Shown here piece after piece: positions 1 to 11,533 of a stretch of 12,088 bases of DNA. Where the stretch lies: assembly GCA_902373545.1 (NCBI GenBank), contig CABKMZ010000056.1, positions 1 through 12,088 on the forward strand. Reading direction: 5' to 3'. The translations under genes and the position numbers were made by a program. Positions within the stretch are counted from its first letter, which is position 1, and each line of letters opens with the position of its first letter. Under the pieces are notes generated by a model that saw only the letters and a list, made by a program, of their open reading frames with translations, was not told where the DNA came from and did no database searches. Origin of the DNA: an uncultured Actinomyces sp. GTDB taxonomy: Bacteria; Actinomycetota; Actinomycetes; Actinomycetales; Actinomycetaceae.

Positions 1-16
1 GCTGAATGGTAGGCAC
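1..16 (-). CDS. rpsL: 30S ribosomal protein S12, first codons only (cut by window edge)
   Basis: Read on the minus strand, the first 16 bases give GTG CCT ACC ATT CAG C, i.e. MPTIQ, the near-universal N-terminus of bacterial ribosomal protein S12 (MPTIQQL). A GGAG Shine-Dalgarno core lies 5 nt upstream (22-25), which supports the GTG start. S12 is a small-subunit decoding-centre protein and the first gene of the str operon (rpsL-rpsG-fusA-tuf). Its position downstream of rpoC in the same orientation is the standard actinobacterial order, which strengthens an identification resting on only five codons. The rest of the gene lies left of the window. An in-frame open stretch extends upstream of the GTG, but no S12 has such an N-terminal extension, so it is ignored. 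Confidence 0.85.
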
Positions 17-239
17 TGGGTCTCCAGTTTCTTTCCGTCGGCGGCCTCCCCTCACTTTTGGGGCGGCCCTGATTGTCAGTCTTCCGCGACCGCGTTCACC
101 CCCGTGTGGGCACACGTGTCCGCCTGGGGGCCGGCGCGCCATGATAACCATGAGGGTCAGAGAATGACGCCCGGAGCTCCGACGGACGGAGCCCGCTCCC
201 GGTTGCCCGGGCACAGAGGTTCCACAGAGGCGGGAACCA
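17..239 (-). promoter_or_regulatory. structured 5' leader of rpsL/str operon
   Basis: This stretch would be the roughly 220-nt untranslated leader if transcription starts just below the promoter at 246-275. It is rich in short inverted repeats: GGTTCC/GGAACC (218-223 with 233-238), CTCCG/CGGAG (177-181 with 187-191), CCCCC/GGGGG (99-103 with 126-130) enclosing CGTGTG/CACACG (103-108 with 111-116), and GGCC-T-CCCC/GGGG-C-GGCC (43-51 with 60-68) right before the Shine-Dalgarno. I recognise no known riboswitch or protein-binding leader family. A regulatory role is inference from length and density of stems alone. Confidence 0.4.
43..68 (-). promoter_or_regulatory. hairpin just upstream of the rpsL ribosome-binding site
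   Basis: GGCC and CCCC (43-46, 48-51) pair with GGGG and GGCC (60-63, 65-68) around an 8-nt loop, with one mismatch or bulge pair at 47/64. On the minus strand it ends 17 nt before the GGAG at 22-25. There is no U-run after it, so it is not a typical intrinsic terminator. It could shape ribosome access to rpsL. Confidence 0.4.
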
Positions 240-245
240 CCCTCA

Positions 246-275
246 AGGATAGCGGGCAATCCACCTGGGCGTCAA
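246..275 (-). promoter_or_regulatory. probable str operon promoter (upstream of rpsL)
   Basis: On the minus strand TTGACG (-35, 270-275) and TATCCT (-10, 246-251) are separated by 18 bp. The -35 matches the housekeeping sigma consensus at five of six positions and the -10 keeps the T-A....T pattern. It lies about 230 bp upstream of the rpsL GTG. It is the best promoter I could find by eye between the nuclease gene and rpsL. Confidence 0.5.
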
Positions 276-304
276 AGGGTGCGCCTTGTGTTTCGCCCCT
301 CATC

Positions 305-319
305 GACGAGGCCGGGGCC
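305..319. repeat. GACGAGGCCG element, copy 1
   Basis: GACGAGGCCGGGGCC is followed by GGTTTTC. The same 9-10 bp core recurs at 2222-2236 (rpoC terminator arm), 9844-9858 and 10693-10707, always outside the confident coding regions. Here it does not form an obvious long hairpin with its flanks. Confidence 0.4.
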
Positions 320-483
320 GGTTTTCGGGGTTCGTCTCCCATGCCCAGCGCTGAGGCTTCCTGTTATCCGCAACGATCCCTGTGGTGCCGAGATTTCACA
401 TCCGTGCTGCTGGCAGGTCCCTCTCGCCAGTGTTTCCACGCATTTGCTGTCATCCTGTGCCGACACCCTGTCTCTTGTTCGCA

Positions 484-557
484 CGTTAACCCGCTATTCC
501 GCACGTGGGCGCCCTTGCCCACACTCCGATTAGAGGGTTTACGTGCGGATTAGAGGG
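484..557. repeat. palindromic intergenic repeat, copy 1
   Basis: CCGCACGTG (499-507) pairs with TACGTGCGG (540-548), and GTGGGC (505-510) with GCCCAC (517-522), giving a nested inverted repeat of about 50 bp. The outer arms extend with one mismatch. GATTAGAGGG occurs twice (528-537, 548-557) as a 20-bp-period direct repeat. A second copy lies at 1905-1967 with identical 41-bp spacing between the outer arms. It resembles REP/ERIC-type small palindromic elements, but I do not recognise a named family. Confidence 0.7.
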
Positions 558-609
558 CCGAGGTTCGCAATAGCGGAGACTGTGCATCACGAAGCAGAGG
601 ACAGCCACG

Positions 610-678
610 CTGTCCACAGGCTCTTCTTTACGCGCCTCTATGCACAGGCAACTCGCCAGCACGATGACTATCCACAGG
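610..678 (+). repeat. three direct CTRTSCACAGG motifs upstream of the nuclease-fold gene
   Basis: CTGTCCACAGG (610-620), CTATGCACAGG (638-648) and CTATCCACAGG (668-678) start 28 and 30 bp apart, all in the same direction. They end 49 bp before the ATG at 728. The core resembles the DnaA box (TTATCCACA, or TTGTCCACA in high-GC Gram-positives), with one mismatch in two copies and two in the third. They could equally be operator sites for the downstream gene product or another regulator. Confidence 0.45.
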
Positions 679-727
679 TGTCCCATCGCGTCTGGAACTC
701 GGGTCTTCCCAGGGATAGACCTAGAGC

Positions 728-1777
728 ATGATCAGCATTGAAACTCTTCGAACCCATCGGCACAGCCGTGCCGCGATCCTTGCAGACCCCGACATTCTCC
801 TTATCAGACGTGGCTACCGCGTTCGCCTGCACGGTGATCAGGACGCACGACCATGGGAGATCTGGCAAAGTATCAACATCGCGCGTCTGCATGCACTCGA
901 CTATCAGTCGTCGCAGCGTCTGGTTTTTACTGGTAACAGCGCATTACTTCTCCATGGAATCCCAACATGGTCAACCAACTCCTGTGTCGAGGCGTGGCCA
1001 AGTAAGTCTGATTTCCAGCTCCGTCCCTATCCTGCAGTACAGCACCGACACACGGTCGTGCCCGGTGTTCCCGTGATTTGCCGACACAAAGCTCCTCAGA
1101 GCATCTCACAGGTCGACGGCCTCGAAGCCGAATCACCGGTTGAAGCCGTCATTCGTCTTACCCTTAACGAGCAACCTCGCGACGCGTTTGTCGCAGCATG
1201 CATGGTGATGCACTCACTGTCAGGTTTCGACAGGTTCAACCTTGAGGACTCGCGGGAAAAGTGCGAGCATATCCGACGTGACATGCTCGCTGAACTCGGC
1301 AGATGCCCGAACCACTCGGGCTATCTGCGCGCTCAAGCGCTCATCAAAGCTGCTGACGGTGGCTGCGACAATGTTTTCGAGGCCTCGGTTCTATGGATTA
1401 TCAAAAGCCTGTACTCGGGGCGCGTCGTCACGCAGTGTCCGATCATCATAGGAAACAACACCTATTTCGGGGACATCGTCCTTCCTGACCTAAAGATCAT
1501 TGTCGAACCTGATGGCCGTACGAAGTTCGGCGATAACGAGCAGGAGGTACGTGAGAACACTGGGAAGTGGCTCAGCCGCCAGCACGACCTGGCTAATGCG
1601 GGCTGGAGAGTGATCCGCGCACGCTGGCACGACACTGATGACATGGCTTCTTTCCGATCCAGCATGGCGACGCTTTTAGGAATTCGACATCTTCCCGTCA
1701 CTCAGGAGTCTCTACGTCTGTGGGTGAAGCCTCGGCAACCTCATGTTTCCCGAAAGCATCGGTCTCAGCCGCAGTAG
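728..1777 (+). CDS. AbiEi-like / DUF559-type protein with nuclease-fold C-terminus
   Basis: A 349-residue protein in two parts. Residues 1-120 resemble the N-terminal region of actinobacterial AbiEi-type (type IV antitoxin-like) proteins: an opening RRGYRVRL strand region, then a FTGNSALLLHGIP segment (68-79). The LEAESPVEAVIRLTL helix (132-146) fits the usual linker. Residues about 215-320 look like the very-short-patch-repair-like restriction-endonuclease fold of DUF559: E218 in a FEAS helix, D249 in YFGDIVLPDL, E260 and D262 in VEPDGR, and a closing WRVIRARWHD strand (293-302). Those acidic residues sit where the family's metal-binding residues lie, so the fold looks intact. In related actinobacterial proteins the role is unproven; defence or DNA processing is inference. 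It is transcribed against rpsL and rpoC, stands alone, and is flanked by two palindromic repeats, which suggests acquisition as a single-gene cassette. The Shine-Dalgarno is weak (AGGGAT about 10 nt upstream) and no convincing promoter was found. Confidence 0.8.
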   Translation: MISIETLRTHRHSRAAILADPDILLIRRGYRVRLHGDQDARPWEIWQSINIARLHALDYQSSQRLVFTGNSALLLHGIPTWSTNSCVEAWPSKSDFQLRPYPAVQHRHTVVPGVPVICRHKAPQSISQVDGLEAESPVEAVIRLTLNEQPRDAFVAACMVMHSLSGFDRFNLEDSREKCEHIRRDMLAELGRCPNHSGYLRAQALIKAADGGCDNVFEASVLWIIKSLYSGRVVTQCPIIIGNNTYFGDIVLPDLKIIVEPDGRTKFGDNEQEVRENTGKWLSRQHDLANAGWRVIRARWHDTDDMASFRSSMATLLGIRHLPVTQESLRLWVKPRQPHVSRKHRSQPQ

Positions 1778-1904
1778 CATGGCTCGAGCAATCCTCCTTG
1801 ACAAGTGGGCCTTCGCCGCCGACGCCGCCCCAAACTCTCGTGCGACGTGTCTCCGCATGCTAACCCGCCACCTGCATTTCAACCGTCTTTTCCGCAGGTC
1901 GACC
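1778..1904. other. gene-free stretch after the nuclease-fold gene
   Basis: No ORF, RNA gene or clear terminator is visible here. CTAACCCGC occurs at 1859-1867 and again at 1907-1915 at the edge of the palindromic repeat. A weak CCTGC/GCAGG stem (1871-1875 with 1894-1898) has an 18-nt loop. Most of the stretch is unstructured by eye. Confidence 0.4.
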
Positions 1905-1967
1905 CCCTAACCCGCACGTGGGCGCGGTTGCCCACACTCAGATGAGCGGGTTCACGTGCGGAATAGG
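1905..1967. repeat. palindromic intergenic repeat, copy 2
   Basis: CCGCACGTG (1912-1920) is perfectly complementary to CACGTGCGG (1953-1961), and GTGGGC (1918-1923) to GCCCAC (1930-1935). AACCCGC (1909-1915) could alternatively pair with GCGGGTT (1946-1952), so two folds compete. The layout matches copy 1 (484-557): the same arms, the same inner stem and the same 41-bp offset, with sequence differences mainly in the loops. Confidence 0.7.
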
Positions 1968-2055
1968 CAGCCAAGGCTCGGGTGAGGGGTTCGACAAACA
2001 TGACCGCCACCACGAAGGCGGCCAGGCAGGATGCCCCCAGCTCACCCCGAGCGGC

Positions 2056-2163
2056 ATCACAACACAACAAGCAGAAAACCAACACGCAACAACACGAAAG
2101 GAAACGACCTCAACAAGTCTCCACACAACCCGGGACTTGACTACCACCCACCAGCCCCTCCCC
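2056..2163 (+). promoter_or_regulatory. C/A-rich, G-poor tract facing rpoC (possible Rho-loading site)
   Basis: For about 105 bases the plus strand is dominated by A and C, with roughly one G in eight bases and even fewer T. Read as RNA from the plus strand (from the nuclease-fold gene toward rpoC), this is the composition expected of a Rho utilisation site. Read as minus-strand RNA after the rpoC hairpin it is G/U-rich, which is not Rho-like. The function is inference from composition only. Confidence 0.3.
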
Positions 2164-2194
2164 TGCCGCGCACCCGCCGCTGTGCCCACGCACA

Positions 2195-2237
2195 GGACCC
2201 CGGCCTCGTCGCGTGTGTACGGACGAGGCCGGGGCCC
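2195..2237 (-). terminator. hairpin terminator of the rpoBC operon
   Basis: CCCCGGCCTCGTC (2198-2210) and GACGAGGCCGGGG (2222-2234) form a perfect 13-bp stem with an 11-nt loop, extended by two more pairs beyond one mismatch. On the minus strand it begins about 20 nt after the rpoC stop codon. A second small stem, TGTGC/GCACA (2181-2185 with 2190-2194), follows. No U-tract is present, as is common for actinobacterial terminators. Being symmetric, it may also stop plus-strand transcripts arriving from the left. Confidence 0.75.
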
Positions 2238-2257
2238 TCACGGGTGAACGATCCCGA

Positions 2258-6160
<3,903 letters not shown>

Positions 6161-6175
6161 AGTTATCTCTCCCTA

Positions 6176-9652
<3,477 letters not shown>

Positions 9653-9697
9653 AGGGGGTCCTTCCCTGCTGTTACGGTGCGCACGCTTCCTTATCAC

Positions 9698-9726
9698 CCA
9701 TTATCTGACGCGTCCTGGTCCGTCAA
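9698..9726 (-). promoter_or_regulatory. second candidate promoter for rpoB (proximal)
   Basis: Minus strand TTGACG (9721-9726) and TAATGG (9698-9703) have a 17-bp spacer. Alternatively GATAAT (9700-9705) serves as -10 with a short 15-bp spacer. It would give a leader of about 40 nt before the TTG start. It is weaker than the distal promoter at the -10. Confidence 0.35.
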
Positions 9727-9784
9727 GCGCCTGTTACGACGGCTGGATACGGGTCACCTCGGGCATGATAAGGCGCAAATACTC

Positions 9785-9813
9785 AGTTTACCGTGAGTCG
9801 CATCGCGAGTCAA
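9785..9813 (-). promoter_or_regulatory. candidate main promoter for rpoBC (distal)
   Basis: Minus strand TTGACT (-35, 9808-9813) and TAAACT (-10, 9785-9790) have an ideal 17-bp spacer. The leader to the TTG start of rpoB would be about 125 nt. It sits only about 60 bp from the repeat-bounded island, so rpoBC expression does not need read-through from the island. Confidence 0.55.
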
Positions 9814-9843
9814 GGCTGAATGTGTTATGTGCAGGGGTTCACG

Positions 9844-9858
9844 GACGAGGCCGTGGCC
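9844..9858. repeat. GACGAGGCCG element, copy at the left edge of the island
   Basis: GACGAGGCCGTGGCC is followed by GGTTTCTCC, 16 bp before the 55-bp direct repeat. On the minus strand it falls just downstream of the tRNA-like 3' end, and CACGG/CCGTG can form a small stem there, so it may be the old tRNA terminator. The segment 9838-9895 is recognisably similar to 10683-10740. Confidence 0.4.
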
Positions 9859-9874
9859 GGTTTCTCCGTCAGGC

Positions 9875-9929
9875 GCGACGGGCGGCTCCCAGGCTGGGGT
9901 GGTGGTGCCCCAAGTCGGGCTTGAACCGA
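9875..9929. repeat. 55-bp perfect direct repeat, left copy (putative att site)
   Basis: This stretch, beginning GCGACGGGCGG and ending GGGCTTGAACCGA, is identical base for base to 11539-11593. It contains a tRNA 3' end on the minus strand. A direct repeat of a tRNA 3' terminus flanking accessory genes is the typical footprint of tyrosine-integrase elements. The two copies are 1664 bp apart. No integrase gene is visible between them. Confidence 0.85.
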
Positions 9930-9930
9930 C
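9903..9930 (-). pseudogene. tRNA 3'-terminal remnant (T-arm, acceptor strand, CCA)
   Basis: On the minus strand the T stem-loop reads GTCGG-TTCAAGC-CCGAC (9930-9914), then acceptor strand TTGGGGC (9913-9907), discriminator A (9906) and encoded CCA (9905-9903). The matching 5' acceptor GCCCCAA, a D-arm and a proper anticodon arm are not present in the roughly 100 bases upstream, so this is not a functional tRNA gene. The amino-acid identity cannot be told; discriminator A and a GGTTCAAG T-arm fit several isoacceptors, including Leu and Lys types. In the second repeat copy (11567-11593) the last T-stem pair is broken. Confidence 0.6.
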
Positions 9931-9946
9931 GACCCACGAAAGGGAC

Positions 9947-9982
9947 CTGGGCGTCGGCCTGCCGAGCTCGAGGCGCGCCCAG
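9947..9982 (-). terminator. hairpin downstream of the antitoxin gene
   Basis: CTGGGCG (9947-9953) pairs with CGCCCAG (9976-9982). Inside, GCCT/AGGC (9957-9960 with 9971-9974) pair around the self-complementary CGAGCTCG (9963-9970). On the minus strand it lies about 75 nt beyond the antitoxin stop and before the rpoB promoter, without a U-run. It may terminate the toxin-antitoxin transcript. Confidence 0.45.
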
Positions 9983-10057
9983 CGGGTCACCATATTAGTC
10001 ACCGACAGCAGGTGTCGCCACCACGCGAGACAGGCTGGACAACCACGCACCCCCCGA

Positions 10058-10378
10058 TCAGAGCGGCTGCGCAGAGATGTGGAGACGATTCCCGGTCGCA
10101 CGCGCAAATTTGAGGACAGTGTTGTAGGTCGGGATGCGTGCACCTCGTTCAACAGCCGAGATAAATGGCTGAGAGCTACCTGCTTTTTCCGCAAGTTCAC
10201 GCTGGGTCATGCCAGCACCCGTACGCATAGCGTAGACGAGTTCAGCAAGTTCAAGCTGTTCCTCAGCGCGCTCCTCCAACTCACGTTCCCGCGCCAGTTC
10301 CTCGGGCGTGTATGTGGCACGTGCTTCGCGCACCACCTCGTCAAAGTCATAGAAACCATCGGGAATTTCGTCGCTCAT
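10058..10378 (-). CDS. HigA-like / XRE-family antitoxin
   Basis: A 106-residue protein. Residues 12-45 are a charged helical region (FDEVVREARATY then a Glu/Arg-rich stretch). Residues about 45-98 form an XRE helix-turn-helix: LAELVYAMRTGAGMTQRELAEKAGSSQPFISAVERGARIP in pieces, with recognition helix SSQPFISAVERG (68-79), closing on TVLKFARATGNRLHI. This is the usual architecture of antitoxins that follow HigB/Gp49-like toxins and repress their own operon. The ATG at 10378-10376 overlaps the toxin remnant's TGA by 4 bp (ATGA), so translation was coupled. The toxin partner is broken (10375-10580), leaving this an orphan that could still act as a DNA-binding repressor at the AT-rich region 10600-10626. 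Confidence 0.85.
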   Translation of the reverse strand: MSDEIPDGFYDFDEVVREARATYTPEELARERELEERAEEQLELAELVYAMRTGAGMTQRELAEKAGSSQPFISAVERGARIPTYNTVLKFARATGNRLHISAQPL

Positions 10379-10580
10379 GAGCCGTTCCTCCGCTCATAGT
10401 CTTTCTGAGCGTCACGCGCACGCTGCACTTGTCGACGCTCGTTGTTGCGAGTCTTAGAAAAGGTGGTCAACGTAATGACACGCCGATCACCTTGCGCACA
10501 ATGATCTGATCCGCCTGGGCTTGCTGATCAAACCACTGGCGAACCTCGCGCGAGACGATAACCGTCCACTCAGCTGTCAC
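10375..10580 (-). pseudogene. HigB/Gp49-like toxin with internal deletion and frameshift
   Basis: From a GTG at 10580-10578 the minus strand encodes MTAEWTVIVSREVRQWFDQQ and continues for 37 codons before a TGA. This resembles the N-terminus of HigB/phage Gp49-like (RelE superfamily) toxins. In another frame the sequence ends DRRVITLTTFSKTRNNERRQ and on to YERRNGS, the typical C-terminus of the same family, and its stop overlaps the antitoxin ATG. Both halves meet around the GTGATCGGCGTGTC at 10471-10484. Family members are about 110-120 residues, so roughly 40-50 central residues, including the core strands, are missing and the frame is shifted. The remnant is 206 bp, not a multiple of three. 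The toxin is therefore almost certainly inactive. A sequencing error alone cannot explain the missing middle. Confidence 0.75.
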
Positions 10581-10599
10581 ACAGCCAGGATAGCCTCAG

Positions 10600-10626
10600 G
10601 TAGATATATACGCACCTAGATATACA
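10600..10626. promoter_or_regulatory. AT-rich divergent promoter/operator of the toxin-antitoxin remnant
   Basis: TAGATATA occurs twice (10601-10608 and 10618-10625) with a 17-bp period, and AGGT/ACCT (10598-10601 with 10614-10617) flank the first copy as an inverted repeat. This is the most AT-rich spot in the window. On the minus strand TATATA (10605-10610) could be the -10 of the toxin operon, about 25 nt before the GTG at 10580. On the plus strand similar sequences could serve the divergent ORF. Antitoxin binding here is inference. Confidence 0.45.
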
Positions 10627-10627
10627 C

Positions 10628-11533
10628 ATGCTCGCTCCTCCCCACACGGGGATCAACAACACCGCAAGGGTCTATCCGTGGCTATCACCATCGACGAGGC
10701 CGTGGTCGATTCTCCCGACACGCGCTGCGGGCGCGGCTCTCACGTGCGACTACAGCCGCCCTCCACCACCCTGCACAGCTCCCGTCACCCCGGCCGCCCT
10801 GTCATCGGAGCACAAGCACCCTTATTTCCGTGTCGGCCGCATCGACAACCACATTGACGGATGCACCGAAGGGGCCACTCGCGTCGACCCCCCGGACACA
10901 GCAGTTGTTACTGACGAGCATAAAGGGCAGGAGGCGCCCCGCGGCCCTGATCGGCTGGTGCACATCACGCTTCGACGCCCCCAGAGTGCGGCAGCTCGGA
11001 CAGTTCAGGGAAGCACGCACACCGTTGATCCGCCTCTCGGTTATCGCCGATCCCCATCAACATCGGCTGGAGACCGGCCACTCACCTTCCAGTGTGGGGT
11101 GCGCAAAGCCGTCTTGGACTACGCACGCGGCATCATTAATGACGATGACACCGTGAAACTGGGGGACGTGCAAAAGACTGCACGCCAGTTGTTTTACTCC
11201 GCCGACCGACTCATTAACGCCCCTTACAAGGGACACATCGTCATAGCCTTCGGCCACATTCTGAACATCAGCGCAGGAAGCGCCTGGAACACACATTTCA
11301 TCAGACTGCGTCGATCAAACGGCGGTCCGACCAAAGTGACGATCATGATCGGCCCGGACCGCTACGCGCAGCTGCGCACCCGCATTGAACAAGCACAAAT
11401 CAATCCGTCGGAATGGATGGTCATCGCGTGCGGCACGATCACAGGGCGCAACAAGAACAAGCCTTACCTTGAGCCGCTTGACGGAGGCTCACTGTATTTT
11501 CAGCGCACGATTCCTCAAGGGGGAAGAGCATGA
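10628..11533 (+). CDS. uncharacterised protein; C-terminal half coding-like, possible OB-fold; N-terminal half doubtful
   Basis: The full ORF is 301 residues, but only residues about 153-301 look like a real protein: a helix-rich stretch (RKAVLDYARGIINDDDTVKL, then TARQLFYSADRLI) followed by alternating strands (GHIVIAFGHILNI, KVTIMIGPDRYAQLR, WMVIACGTITG, YLEPLDGGSLYF). That strand order resembles a small nucleic-acid-binding OB-fold, though I do not recognise a named family. The N-terminal part is Pro/Thr-rich and unconvincing. A better start signal, AAGGG then GTG at 10678, opens in a different frame and reads MAITIDEAVVDSPDTR for 59 codons. Around 10930-11085 a third frame looks more coding-like (LIGWCTSRFDAPRVRQLGQF). 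I suspect a frameshifted gene running from 10678 to 11533. Its TGA overlaps the ATG of the next gene, so the two were an operon. Confidence 0.45.
   Translation: MLAPPHTGINNTARVYPWLSPSTRPWSILPTRAAGAALTCDYSRPPPPCTAPVTPAALSSEHKHPYFRVGRIDNHIDGCTEGATRVDPPDTAVVTDEHKGQEAPRGPDRLVHITLRRPQSAAARTVQGSTHTVDPPLGYRRSPSTSAGDRPLTFQCGVRKAVLDYARGIINDDDTVKLGDVQKTARQLFYSADRLINAPYKGHIVIAFGHILNISAGSAWNTHFIRLRRSNGGPTKVTIMIGPDRYAQLRTRIEQAQINPSEWMVIACGTITGRNKNKPYLEPLDGGSLYFQRTIPQGGRA
10693..10707. repeat. GACGAGGCCG element inside the island
   Basis: GACGAGGCCGTGGTC with downstream flank resembles 9844-9895: after the core both continue CG.TT, CTCC, then GCGC, CGGGCG and GCTC with small gaps. This may be a diverged copy of the sequence next to the tRNA 3' remnant. 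It also falls in the first codons of the possible GTG ORF at 10678, so shared coding ancestry is an alternative. Confidence 0.35.

Noticed and set aside
14..155. N-terminal extension of rpsL to an upstream in-frame ATG
   Set aside because: S12 starts MPTIQ in nearly all bacteria. The extension is Arg/Gly/Pro-rich hairpin sequence, and the GTG has its own GGAG.
104..553. 149-residue plus-strand ORF left of the nuclease-fold gene
   Set aside because: It covers the rpsL promoter/leader and a palindromic repeat on the other strand, has no ribosome-binding site and no protein-like pattern.
9880..9990. A complete tRNA gene on the minus strand
   Set aside because: Only the T-arm, acceptor strand and CCA fit. 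No GCCCCAA 5' acceptor, D-arm or 7-nt anticodon loop could be placed, either as a normal or a long-variable-arm tRNA.
9754..10200. 148-residue minus-strand ORF through the left repeat
   Set aside because: It runs through the tRNA-like 3' end, the rpoB promoter and the antitoxin region. The GSSPTWGTT stretch is a typical translation of a tRNA 3' end, not a protein.
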